NCBI GenBank assembly: GCA_910578615.1
Contig: CAJTRI010000012.1
Coordinates: 1-64,000 of the forward strand
Length of the DNA: 64,000 bases
From: an uncultured Duncaniella sp.
GTDB taxonomy: Bacteria; Bacteroidota; Bacteroidia; Bacteroidales; Muribaculaceae
Reading direction: 5' to 3'
Part shown: positions 44,288-52,599 of the stretch, piece by piece
Position numbering within the stretch: the first letter of the stretch is position 1
Layout of the letters: each line of letters starts with the position of its first letter
Notes under the pieces: generated by a model
The model's database searches: none
Seen by the model: the letters and a program-made list of their open reading frames with translations, nothing else
Told to the model about the DNA's origin: nothing
Made by a program: the position numbers and the translations under genes

Positions 44288-45466
44288 TCATCCCCATGTC
44301 AGATTGGCCCCTCGTTTTAGGAAGCCTTTGATTTTATAATACAATGTATATAAGGGGTGGAATGATACAAACCATGGAATGGTTAGCAACAGCGGTCGTG
44401 ACCATAGCGCGACCGAAGTTCTTCGCCATACCACCATTATAGTGATTGATGAAGCAAGTATCACAATGGCTGATATTATAGCCGGAATGATTGACGGCAA
44501 AGACAGGACAGATGCAGCCACACCTGTACAGATCATAATCCACCATGCCCAAGAACAACTGCTGAAAAACAATCTTGCCCCCTTTCTAAGGCGTGAGGAT
44601 GTATACTCATAGCGCAGTTTGTCCGCTACAAAAGCCTCAGCAGGTTTGTTCTCCACCGCAAGCACCATAGAGTCAGGTGACAGTTCCACAGCCGTGTTGT
44701 CGTCTCGCGATACCTCATTTATAAAGATGTCGTCATCGCCATATTTCAAATCAAGGGATTTGGAGAAGCCTTTGTTGTCAAAAAAAATGCTGCGGCGATA
44801 GGCCAGATTGTAACATGTACCACGATATGGTCTGCCGGCAACGGCCCATGAAAGATATTCAACAGCCGAGCGCACGGTGTCAAACGCATGAAGGCGTTTC
44901 CATGCTTCACGTGTGCCCTCCGGGGCAGCGGGAGCGGCATAACCTATTACGATATCATTACCCGGTGTGAAATTACGGCAGATAGCCCTTAGCCATCTGC
45001 GTGATGGAACCTGAGAATTGCCCATTGTCAGAACTAATGTTTCAAAACGAGCAGCTTTTATTCCAAGTGTCAGAGCAAGTTTTTTTCGAGACAACGAGCG
45101 CGATTCAAGCGGAGTAAATGTCATATACAGATTACTGTATCTTTGTTCAAGGCGCCCGATCACGTCCTTGATTGAAGGTATGGCGCCATCATTTACGACA
45201 ATTACTTCGAAATTTGCAGGATAATCCTGGTCAAGTATCTGGGGCAGAAGCACTTCGAGATTAGGAGCATCGTCTCCGGCATAGACAATGACAGAGGCCG
45301 ATGGATAATATCTTTGATCTTCCGGGATTACACGTACCGCATCTGTCCGTATACGGCGAGCCACGGAAACAATATACCGACGAAAACCAATCAGAATATA
45401 GAGCGCAGAGGCTATCAGCCCCATCAATAGTGATAAGACGAGAGGAGAAAACTGTATTTCAAACAT
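44288..45466 (-). CDS. family 2 glycosyltransferase, membrane-associated
   Basis: A 392-residue GT2 enzyme with an N-terminal membrane helix (LSLLMGLIASALYILIGF), a GT-A domain (SASVIVYAGDDAPNLEVLLPQI; EVIVVNDGAIPSIKDV) and two or more C-terminal membrane helices (WWIMICTGVAASVLSLPSIIPAIISA). A likely acceptor-site motif is in LKYGDDDIFINEV. It probably transfers a sugar to a lipid-linked or envelope glycan. The target cannot be told from sequence. It is the first gene of its operon. Confidence 0.85.
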   Translation of the reverse strand: MFEIQFSPLVLSLLMGLIASALYILIGFRRYIVSVARRIRTDAVRVIPEDQRYYPSASVIVYAGDDAPNLEVLLPQILDQDYPANFEVIVVNDGAIPSIKDVIGRLEQRYSNLYMTFTPLESRSLSRKKLALTLGIKAARFETLVLTMGNSQVPSRRWLRAICRNFTPGNDIVIGYAAPAAPEGTREAWKRLHAFDTVRSAVEYLSWAVAGRPYRGTCYNLAYRRSIFFDNKGFSKSLDLKYGDDDIFINEVSRDDNTAVELSPDSMVLAVENKPAEAFVADKLRYEYTSSRLRKGARLFFSSCSWAWWIMICTGVAASVLSLPSIIPAIISAIVILASSITIMVVWRRTSVALWSRPLLLTIPWFVSFHPLYTLYYKIKGFLKRGANLTWG

Positions 45467-45486
45467 CGCGAATAAGAATTGAAGTG

Positions 45487-45494
45487 CAAAATTA
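45487..45494 (-). promoter_or_regulatory. -7 box of the GT2-folB-CobW-ABC-F operon
   Basis: TAATTTTG on the minus strand, about 17 nt of leader before the GT2 start codon. No clear -33 match. Confidence 0.5.
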
Positions 45495-45536
45495 GCTATT
45501 TTTTCAATAACACGTCACAAGGTGGTTGAAAAAAAA

Positions 45537-46058
45537 TCACCATTCACATGCGTCATCGAGCATCCATTCGCCCCGTGATAAAAGAATTTGGGAGATAAGG
45601 TCACGGGCCACACCCTCGCCTCCTTTTACGGGCGAGATGTAACGGGCTATCTGTTTGACCTCTACAGCCCCGTCACAAGGTGTGACAGGAAGGCCAACCT
45701 CATGCATAGCCTTTATATCCGGGATGTCGTCACCCACAAAGGCAACTTCCCCTCTTTCAAGACTATTTACTTCCATCCATTCTCTAAGACGGGACAACTT
45801 TTCGGAACATCTAAAATACATATCCCTTATTCCAAGCGAACGATAGGCAGGAAGCATTGATTCATCCCTTGCGCCTGATATGACTGCGATTTTCATCCCG
45901 CGCCGAATGGCATATTGCAAAGCATATCCGTCTTTGACATTTGACGACCGTTGCAATGTACCGTCCTCACGTACAGACACAGTTGATGAAGACAGGACAC
46001 CGTCCATGTCAAAAACTATCCCTTTGATGAGAGACAGGTCATAATCAATTCTGCTCAT
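45537..46058 (-). CDS. kdsC: KdsC-family HAD phosphatase (3-deoxy-manno-octulosonate 8-phosphate phosphatase)
   Basis: A 173-residue HAD phosphatase of the C0 type. The nucleophile motif is FDMDGVLSS (D17, D19), with VISGARDES for motif II and VAFVGDDIPDIKAM for the metal motif. KdsC hydrolyses KDO-8-phosphate for the lipid A core. The start at 46058 (MSRIDYDLSLIKG) was chosen because it aligns with the family; it overlaps the upstream DUF2520 gene by 14 nt. The longer in-frame extension to 46151 runs well into that gene. Confidence 0.87.
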   Translation of the reverse strand: MSRIDYDLSLIKGIVFDMDGVLSSSTVSVREDGTLQRSSNVKDGYALQYAIRRGMKIAVISGARDESMLPAYRSLGIRDMYFRCSEKLSRLREWMEVNSLERGEVAFVGDDIPDIKAMHEVGLPVTPCDGAVEVKQIARYISPVKGGEGVARDLISQILLSRGEWMLDDACEW

Positions 46059-46839
46059 GATGATAGTATTCGTAAATTGACTTGGAAAGTAACGAATAAA
46101 TCTTGGCAAGATGTGGAGGCAGTAGCGATATATGACGTTCCATAACCGCATTATCCCCTCTCATTGCCGGCCCTGTCTGTCCTTCTGATGGAGATGACAT
46201 CATAGCTTTACGCAGCGTCTCTTCGAGCAATGGGTGAAGCACCTCGATAGACAGGCCTTCCTCATGCAGTAAGTCATCGGCAACAGACCACATATGGTTG
46301 ACGAAATTACAGGCAAATACAGCGGCAATATGCATATTGCGCCTTCTTTTTCCGTCAGCCACAAAGACCTTGTCGCTAATCCTCTCTGCCAGTCCGAAGA
46401 TTTCCCGTTCAACATCGTAAGTGGCGCCTTCGATGAAGATCGGAACTTTGGAAATATCTACATCCACATCTCTTGAAAACGTTTGCAGCGGATAAAACAC
46501 TCCGTGACGAAACGAAAGCGGAGCAAGCATCTCTTTTGGAAGAGAGCCGGAGGTGTGAAGCCATAGTGCCTCTCCTATTGGGAATCTGCTCACAAGCGAC
46601 TCGACTGCATCATCCACCAGACTGACCACATAAATGTCGGCATCATCGATGATACTATCCACATCATCCGTCGCAACAGCCGAATCAAGAACATCAGCAA
46701 GTCTTTTTGCAGAATCGAAAGAACGCGAAAATACCTGCACCACTTCTAATCCGTCCAAAGAGTCAAAAGCCGGAGCGAGATGTGAAGCAACATTACCGGC
46801 ACCAATAAAGACTACCTTACCACTGACCGATATGGACAT
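46045..46839 (-). CDS. Rossmann-fold DUF2520 oxidoreductase-like protein
   Basis: A 264-residue protein with an N-terminal NADP-binding motif (VVFIGAGNVASHLAPAFDSL) and a C-terminal helical DUF2520 domain (RRRNMHIAAVFACNFVNHMWSVADDLL). Relatives resemble pyrroline-5-carboxylate reductase and ketopantoate reductase but have no assigned substrate. It is regularly found beside kdsC in Bacteroidota, as here, which hints at a linked role that is not demonstrated. Confidence 0.85.
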   Translation of the reverse strand: MSISVSGKVVFIGAGNVASHLAPAFDSLDGLEVVQVFSRSFDSAKRLADVLDSAVATDDVDSIIDDADIYVVSLVDDAVESLVSRFPIGEALWLHTSGSLPKEMLAPLSFRHGVFYPLQTFSRDVDVDISKVPIFIEGATYDVEREIFGLAERISDKVFVADGKRRRNMHIAAVFACNFVNHMWSVADDLLHEEGLSIEVLHPLLEETLRKAMMSSPSEGQTGPAMRGDNAVMERHISLLPPHLAKIYSLLSKSIYEYYHHEQN

Positions 46840-47341
46840 TCTCCCATTTCAATTTTTCGGTATCCTGAGGTTTACGCTGTTCATCTGGATGACCGAATGT
46901 GAGAATACAGAGCACAGGGCAATTTTCAGGTATGCCGAGACATTCCTGAACGAACTGGTCAGAAGGTGTGCCGTCCGACGCAAAACGACCATAAACCTGG
47001 ATCCAACAAGATCCAAGTCCGAGATCGGCAGCTTGAAGCTGCATATAAGATGCAGCAACCGAAGCATCCTCAATCCAGGCTTCAGATTTTGACGCATCAA
47101 CCGTCACAACCACGGCGAGAGGACATTTTCCCAATGATACAGCTCCCGCAGGCTTACATGATGCAAGTTGGTCAAGTCTCTGCCTATCCTCCACTACTAC
47201 AAGCTGCCACGCTCTTGCACTTTTAGATGTAGGTGAAAGTAAGGCTGCTTCCAATATGAGACGTACATGATCGGCGCTTATGGGTTCATCTGTATAACGA
47301 CGAATACTACGGCGCTTTATAATAAGGTCGTGGAAATCCAT
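46817..47341 (-). CDS. nitroreductase family flavoprotein
   Basis: A 174-residue FMN-binding nitroreductase-fold enzyme. The N-terminal LIIKRRSIRRYTDEPIS supplies the phosphate-binding Arg residues, PTSKSARAWQLVVVED the mid-domain, and LGLGSCWIQVYGR and CILTFGHPDE the C-terminal FMN contacts. Substrates may be quinones, nitro compounds or flavins. It overlaps the DUF2520 gene by 23 nt and follows the HU-SPOR gene by 24 nt. Confidence 0.88.
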   Translation of the reverse strand: MDFHDLIIKRRSIRRYTDEPISADHVRLILEAALLSPTSKSARAWQLVVVEDRQRLDQLASCKPAGAVSLGKCPLAVVVTVDASKSEAWIEDASVAASYMQLQAADLGLGSCWIQVYGRFASDGTPSDQFVQECLGIPENCPVLCILTFGHPDEQRKPQDTEKLKWENVHIGQW

Positions 47342-47365
47342 TTTTATATGTTGTTTATAGAGAAT

Positions 47366-48313
47366 TTAACGCTTGCACACCCAGACATTGGGATATTGAG
47401 CACGTATAAGTTCAGACTCTGCCAGAGCCTCATCAATAGTCCGACATTTTTTTGCAAAAACACGGTATTTTCCATCCATATCGATAATAGACAGGTCTGA
47501 CGGATTGCCGATTGATGAGATATGCGCTTCGGCGGCCTTTCTGGACGGTAGAGAGGCAACGACCAAAAGATACCTTCCATCAGTCGAAGCAATTGTCTCC
47601 TCATTCGAGGTGTCAACATCCTGCATCGGAATGGCTATGTTGAGCAATATCTCACGAGAGACATCATCGGCATCATTATTGCCTGTAAGATATGAAGACT
47701 CCACCCTCTCGGACAATCCTGAGTCAAGGGACGCATAGGTCTGTGTGCCAGAATCCACAAGGTTCGTAGTGGAAAAGATAATACCGCATGCTACAAGAAG
47801 AAATATTATCGAAGCCGCTATTTTCAACGGAAGAGGAATGACAGCCGGCTGCGCCTTAACGACAGAATCTACCGACAAATCATCGGCACCTTCTTCTGCG
47901 AGAGGTTTTAGCGGCAAGGAAGGAAGACCGTTGTAACGAAGAGCTACTGCCGATTTCCCCGCCGGCTGAAAAAGGATGGAATCCTCTCCTTTAGTCATAA
48001 CACCAAGACTACCTACTGGCAATTCCCCTGAGATTGACAGCTGGTGAAGGAATGAAGTTGTTTCAGCCTGCACATGCTGTATGGCCGTCTCTATAGATAC
48101 ATGCTCCTTTCGGGCAATGCTTTCAACAAGCAACCCGTCATTGTGCGTGACGACAGGGTTGAACCCAAGAGACCGAGAAGGCGGGAAAAACATTCCTGAT
48201 TCTATGTCATATCGGGCAGAGGTCTCGTGAACGAGAAATGCACCAAACCCCGGCACTACAACGCAGTCGTGTCGAAGAAGAAGATATTCAATATGCGAAC
48301 TGAGGTCTATCAC
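47366..48313 (-). CDS. HU-CCDC81 and SPOR domain membrane protein
   Basis: A 315-residue protein with an N-terminal HU-like (CCDC81-type) domain pair (IDLSSHIEYLLLRHDCVVVPGFGAFLV and FNPVVTHNDGLLVESIARKE). A single transmembrane helix follows (PLKIAASIIFLLVACGIIFS, about residues 180-200), then a C-terminal SPOR domain (YLLVVASLPSRKAAEAHI to NVWVCKR) that should bind denuded peptidoglycan at the septum. The start is taken as GTG at 48313, since the frame further upstream runs through the -7 box and the only earlier start is a TTG inside that box. It heads an operon with the nitroreductase, DUF2520 and kdsC genes. Confidence 0.83.
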   Translation of the reverse strand: MIDLSSHIEYLLLRHDCVVVPGFGAFLVHETSARYDIESGMFFPPSRSLGFNPVVTHNDGLLVESIARKEHVSIETAIQHVQAETTSFLHQLSISGELPVGSLGVMTKGEDSILFQPAGKSAVALRYNGLPSLPLKPLAEEGADDLSVDSVVKAQPAVIPLPLKIAASIIFLLVACGIIFSTTNLVDSGTQTYASLDSGLSERVESSYLTGNNDADDVSREILLNIAIPMQDVDTSNEETIASTDGRYLLVVASLPSRKAAEAHISSIGNPSDLSIIDMDGKYRVFAKKCRTIDEALAESELIRAQYPNVWVCKR

Positions 48314-48317
48314 ACTG

Positions 48318-48348
48318 CAAAGATACAAAAAAATTCACGCGAGACAAA
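48318..48348 (-). promoter_or_regulatory. promoter of the HU-SPOR operon, next to a GTG start
   Basis: TTTG (48345-48348), 19 nt, TATCTTTG (48318-48325) on the minus strand. The predicted transcription start (about 48314) is 1 nt before the GTG at 48313. The -33 element lies in the loop of the upstream operon's terminator hairpin. Confidence 0.78.
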
Positions 48349-48372
48349 AGAAAAATAAAATCTTCGCGTGAA
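48327..48372 (-). terminator. terminator of the esterase-pectate lyase operon
   Basis: TTCACGCGA (48334-48342) pairs with TCGCGTGAA (48364-48372). On the minus strand the hairpin is followed by T7 (48327-48333). The T-run overlaps the spacer of the next operon's promoter. Confidence 0.75.
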
Positions 48373-48401
48373 CTTTTTTCTTATAAAAGCGGTGTGGATT
48401 C

Positions 48402-49406
48402 CTAATTCCCGCCTTTGAACAACCTGTCAAGAAATCTCACGGCATATTCCACCGCCTCCTCCGCCCACGGAGAAAAGAACCAGAACGGATGGACATCCAC
48501 AGGGATGGAGTGCCGCTCATAATAGATACCAGCCTTGTCGTAAAGCCCGGCGATGCTGTCGCGACCGTCACTGTAACGAGGCAAACCACTGCTGATAAAA
48601 CAAACCGGGGCGGACGCATCAGTAACCCAGTTAATAGCAGAAGCTTCATTCCAGGCATCCGTCGCGTCCTCATACATACCACCCAGCCATTGGGCACATA
48701 CGGGCATCACTCCCTTTTTGGCAAGACGCTCTTCCGCATCATTGATATTCGACCGGGATACAAAAGTAGAAACGCCGTCCATATTGACAACAGCCTGCAC
48801 AGTGCTTGGCGAATCCTTCCACTCCCCTCCTCCTTCATGACGCAAAGACCCGTTGGTAACACCGACAAGAGTAGCAAGTTGTGCACCGGCGGAGCACCCG
48901 GATAACGCTATTTTATCTGGATTGACTCCAAGTGATACTGCATTTTTACGCACCCATCTCACGGCTGTCTTTATGTCTTCAAGCCCGGCCGGATAAATGG
49001 CCTCCGGGATAAGCCGGTATTCAACAGGAATAGCGACATACCCTTTGACCGCAATGAGTCGCGCCATGGGATGTTGCAGAGTCTTATCTCCTGAGTTCCA
49101 TCCGCCACCATGAATCATTATAAGTGCAGGATAAGAGGCTCCGTCATCAGGGCGGAAAACATCGGCATGGAGTTCCCGATCACCATAAGAAGTTCCTTCT
49201 ATCGTAGAATAGACAACGTCTTTTTGTACAGAAATTCCGTCAGGGACAGAGTCTGAAAGCAACGTGACCTCAGGATGTTTCTTCCTAACTTTGAGATATG
49301 TGCTCCAACGTGTAAATGAGGTGTCTCTCGGCACTTCAAGCCCGCCCGGATATGCAGAGAGGGACATGAAGGCCGAGAGAAAAACCATAATCGATATTCT
49401 TTTCAT
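48402..49406 (-). CDS. secreted alpha/beta hydrolase (carbohydrate esterase-like)
   Basis: A 334-residue exported serine hydrolase of the BD-FAE/esterase-lipase type, with a signal peptide (ISIMVFLSAFMSLSA). The oxyanion motif is IHGGGWNSGD, the nucleophile elbow GCSAGAQLA, a likely acid near the segment SGLPRYSDGRD and a His in VDVHPFWFF. It starts 1 nt past the pectate lyase stop, so it is probably an accessory deacetylase or feruloyl esterase for pectin-like glycans. Confidence 0.82.
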   Translation of the reverse strand: MKRISIMVFLSAFMSLSAYPGGLEVPRDTSFTRWSTYLKVRKKHPEVTLLSDSVPDGISVQKDVVYSTIEGTSYGDRELHADVFRPDDGASYPALIMIHGGGWNSGDKTLQHPMARLIAVKGYVAIPVEYRLIPEAIYPAGLEDIKTAVRWVRKNAVSLGVNPDKIALSGCSAGAQLATLVGVTNGSLRHEGGGEWKDSPSTVQAVVNMDGVSTFVSRSNINDAEERLAKKGVMPVCAQWLGGMYEDATDAWNEASAINWVTDASAPVCFISSGLPRYSDGRDSIAGLYDKAGIYYERHSIPVDVHPFWFFSPWAEEAVEYAVRFLDRLFKGGN

Positions 49407-49407
49407 T

Positions 49408-51066
49408 TTAACGTTTTACCACCTTGTCAACAACGACCTTGCCAGAGGTGTAGATTATACGACGGATATTTATCCCGTGTACAGGCGAGTCAAGACGTAT
49501 GCCGTTTAAATCGTAATACTCGATTCTTTCAACATCACCTTCAATGGAAATATCTCCGAGTTCGGTTGTTTTTACAGACGGGTAATATTCGTCAACAGCC
49601 GAAAGCGCATCCTTATTACCGCCCTTCATGATGTGCTCGACAATAGAGTTGGCATATACTTCCAAATTGGTATACCATCCTTTCTCATCAAGCGTGTATG
49701 TGGAGGCATCAGACGCATCCTCCGGGTTTAGACCGTTGAGTATTTCCCAGTCATCAGGCATTCCATCCTTATCGGTGTCTACAATGGCCGTGCCGGCTGG
49801 AATATCTGGAAATCCGCCAAAATCATCGTTTACATCAAGTATGCCGGGGAGATTGGATATGGAACCTGTATATCTTGCCGTGCCGGTGCGGGCTTCTTCC
49901 GCATATCGGGCGTCAACAGCGTCACGATAATATGATGCTCCTGCAAAGCCAAGCACCTTTTCAAATGCTGTCTCTGCTGAATGGGTAGTGACATCGCCTG
50001 CATCACAAGGCTTGTCCAGCTCCACTTTTTCACGAGAGCCACCACTGTCATAGACTACGCCGTTCCAGTCATAATTCGCGCTCTTTGATTCTGAGACCTT
50101 GGGTGATTCCATATAGTTTCCACTGATATAGAATTTCCCAAACTCATCCTGAGGAAGCACCCCGTCAGAGTCCTTCGAATTGTTTTTGGAACACTGGAAC
50201 ACGCGGTCTTTATTTTTAGTGGCCGGCCCAGCCTTGTAATAATTGTTTACAATATTGTGATTTCCAAGCGGGCCTCCGTATGCCCCGTTGCCGGTGCCCC
50301 AATTGTACATTACACAGTTTCTCAAATCTACTTCCTCGGCCTCTATCGCATCCAAGCCTTTTCGTTTCGGATCGTTAAAGCCCATCCAGTTGTAACGCGC
50401 TCCGTTGAGGCGAGGATTTCTGTTGTTGTTATGTGCTATCAGATTATGATGGAACGATGCGCCCTTGCCGCCCCATATTCCGCCATATCCGTGAGCGCCC
50501 TTGCCGTGACCGGCATTATTAAGACCTTCGGCCACAGTGCACCACTGCATCGTGAAATTTTCATTATCATAGAACGATGCGACTTCGTCAATACTCCATG
50601 AGAACGAGCAATGGTCAAAAATTATATTGTGCTTATTACGTCCCCAACAGGCATCGGCTCCTTCGTTTACATTCTTAGCCATCCCTCTACGGAAACGGAT
50701 AAAACGGCAAACAACGTTGTCAGCGTCAAAAACTACGGTATAGTCGGCGATTGTTATACCTCCTCCCGGGGCCGTCTGCCCGAGGATGGACACATTACCG
50801 CTTCCGACCTTGATATCTTTTGAAAGATGGATTGTGCCGGCCACATCGAACACTATGGTGCGTTTGCCTGCCGCTGTCAAGGCTGCACGCAAAGACCCGG
50901 TACCAGAATCATTCAGGTTGGTGACGTGGATTATTCGGCCGCCACGACCGCCCACAGTGTAACGTCCGTGCCCTTCTGCTCCCGGAAACGCAGGAACTGC
51001 ATCAGAGGCCGTGATGGCGCTCCCGGACACAAGGAGTGCAGCAAGAAAAAACAAATGCTTTTTCAT
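49408..51066 (-). CDS. pectate lyase-like polysaccharide lyase (PL1-type)
   Basis: A 552-residue exported right-handed beta-helix lyase. Features are the signal peptide (LFFLAALLVSGSAITA), the start of the helix (FPGAEGHGRYTVGGRGG and VTNLNDSGTGSLRAAL), and the conserved DHCSFSWSIDEVASFYDN and NRNPRLNGARYNWMG segments of bacterial PL1 enzymes. Near the end there is a calcium-binding-like DTDKDGMPDDWEILNGLNP and a short C-terminal sorting-like domain (YYDLNGIRLDSPVHGINIRR). ATG at 51066 was chosen because it starts the signal peptide; a TTG at 51174 lies upstream of the promoter box. Confidence 0.85.
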   Translation of the reverse strand: MKKHLFFLAALLVSGSAITASDAVPAFPGAEGHGRYTVGGRGGRIIHVTNLNDSGTGSLRAALTAAGKRTIVFDVAGTIHLSKDIKVGSGNVSILGQTAPGGGITIADYTVVFDADNVVCRFIRFRRGMAKNVNEGADACWGRNKHNIIFDHCSFSWSIDEVASFYDNENFTMQWCTVAEGLNNAGHGKGAHGYGGIWGGKGASFHHNLIAHNNNRNPRLNGARYNWMGFNDPKRKGLDAIEAEEVDLRNCVMYNWGTGNGAYGGPLGNHNIVNNYYKAGPATKNKDRVFQCSKNNSKDSDGVLPQDEFGKFYISGNYMESPKVSESKSANYDWNGVVYDSGGSREKVELDKPCDAGDVTTHSAETAFEKVLGFAGASYYRDAVDARYAEEARTGTARYTGSISNLPGILDVNDDFGGFPDIPAGTAIVDTDKDGMPDDWEILNGLNPEDASDASTYTLDEKGWYTNLEVYANSIVEHIMKGGNKDALSAVDEYYPSVKTTELGDISIEGDVERIEYYDLNGIRLDSPVHGINIRRIIYTSGKVVVDKVVKR

Positions 51067-51113
51067 GATATTGCTTGATAGATTGTTTTGATTGGTTAGT
51101 ATTTTTTCGCCCG

Positions 51114-51121
51114 CAAAGTTA
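51114..51121 (-). promoter_or_regulatory. -7 box of the pectate lyase-esterase operon
   Basis: TAACTTTG on the minus strand, about 44 nt of leader. The -33 TTTG is missing, which fits a regulated promoter. Confidence 0.5.
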
Positions 51122-51224
51122 CATAAAAGCTTACAAATAGGATAAAAATGCCACAAAACATTTGTTAAAACCAATGAAACCTTACTTCGAGCCGGTGTGT
51201 TTTATAAGAATATGACGATTCGTA

Positions 51225-52550
51225 ATGTATGACATAAATACCACGCACACGCCTAAGGGGTGGAATCCTAAGGCGACGTCTAACGATATTCCGTTATTTT
51301 TACTCGCCGCTTTCATTGGACTTGTGGCGGGTTTTCTCGCATTCCTGCTAAGGACATCCATTTGGAGCATCTCCGAATTTTTACTTGGTCATTACATTGA
51401 TGGCAGCTTCTTTCCGGCAGCGATATTTCTTCCGATGGCCGGAATAATTATCGCTGTGGCATTTCAAAAGCTGGTTATAAAACGAGAACTTGGGCATGGT
51501 ACTGAAAAAATAGAGGTAGCGGTCAAAAAGAGACGGGTTCGACTTCCGTTCTCCGACTTATACGGCCAGATAATAGCCTCGATCATCACCCTCGGACTGG
51601 GTGGATCGGCTGGAGCGGGAGGCCCCATCGCGTCCGCAGGAGCCGCGTTCGCAAGCAAACTCGGGCAACGGCTCGAACTGTCGGAAAGAACATTGTATAT
51701 CCTTGTGGGATGCGGCGCCGGCGCTGGAATTGCAGGGCTGTTCAAGGCTCCGATAGGAGGGGTTATGTTTGTTATTGAAGCATTGGGCATGGGGCTGTCA
51801 GCGGTCTCCTTCATAGCCATTGCCATATCCTGCATCGTCAGCGCCATGACAACCTATTGGCTTTCGGGGTTCAGCCCCGGCATAGCCTTGGGGCATATGC
51901 AGAATTTCGATCCGACCATAATCGGCTGGGTGATTGCATTCGGTGTTTTTTGTGGCATATATTCCGTTTATTATTTATACATCGGCACACTCCTGCGATG
52001 GTTTTATGAACGCATACCATCTATATGGCTGAGAGCGCTGGCATCAGGGGCCGTCCTGTCAGCCCTTGTCTTGTTGTTTCCTGCTTTTTTCGGAGAGGGT
52101 TACGACATTATGGCCAATCTAATGGACGGGGACATAAACTCTCTTGCCAATTATGATTTTTTCAAAAAAGGAGATGGGGACACACCAAGATACATCATCC
52201 TTGTATGTGCAGGGTTGGCTGTGTTTAAATCTGCGGCAAGCACCTCTTCTAACAGCGGTGGCGGTATTGCCGGAGATCTAACCCCGTCAATGTTTGCAGG
52301 ATGCGCGACAGGCGCTCTTTTTTCGGAAGGCCTTAAAATAATTTTTGGCCTTGGACTGCCATCGGGCAACTTCGCCCTAATAGGCATGGCCGCCACCATG
52401 GCTGGAATAATCAAGGCCCCATTGATGGCGATATTTATCGTATTGGAAACGACAGGATGTTACAATATGTTTTTCCCTGTTGTATTTGCCTCGTCGATCT
52501 CATATGCCACGATGATGTGCCTATCTTCAATAAAAAATAGAGCAACGTGA
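51225..52550 (+). CDS. ClC-family chloride channel lacking the gating glutamate
   Basis: A 441-residue ClC protein with about ten membrane helices. The selectivity region GGSAGAGGPIASAGAAF (about residues 126-142) corresponds to the GREGP loop, but the gating Glu is Gly132 (codon 51618-51620). The second family motif is FKAPIGGVMFVIEALG, in which the internal proton-relay Glu is Ala, and the third is SGGGIAGDLTPSMFAG. It is therefore more likely a passive anion channel than a chloride/proton exchanger. It is followed 50 nt later by rsgA. Confidence 0.88.
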   Translation: MYDINTTHTPKGWNPKATSNDIPLFLLAAFIGLVAGFLAFLLRTSIWSISEFLLGHYIDGSFFPAAIFLPMAGIIIAVAFQKLVIKRELGHGTEKIEVAVKKRRVRLPFSDLYGQIIASIITLGLGGSAGAGGPIASAGAAFASKLGQRLELSERTLYILVGCGAGAGIAGLFKAPIGGVMFVIEALGMGLSAVSFIAIAISCIVSAMTTYWLSGFSPGIALGHMQNFDPTIIGWVIAFGVFCGIYSVYYLYIGTLLRWFYERIPSIWLRALASGAVLSALVLLFPAFFGEGYDIMANLMDGDINSLANYDFFKKGDGDTPRYIILVCAGLAVFKSAASTSSNSGGGIAGDLTPSMFAGCATGALFSEGLKIIFGLGLPSGNFALIGMAATMAGIIKAPLMAIFIVLETTGCYNMFFPVVFASSISYATMMCLSSIKNRAT

Positions 52551-52571
52551 TAGATTGACAATTTTAATCAC

Positions 52572-52579
52572 TAATTTTG
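52572..52579 (+). promoter_or_regulatory. -7 box of rsgA
   Basis: TAATTTTG, with about 17 nt of leader before the ATG at 52600. The nearest TTG is 14 nt upstream, so the -33 is weak. Confidence 0.5.
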
Positions 52580-52599
52580 TCATACGAAATCAACCAAAG

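Noticed and set aside
50257..50601. A plus-strand frame within the pectate lyase gene
   Set aside because: Antisense shadow of a beta-helix gene whose repeats are evident on the minus strand.
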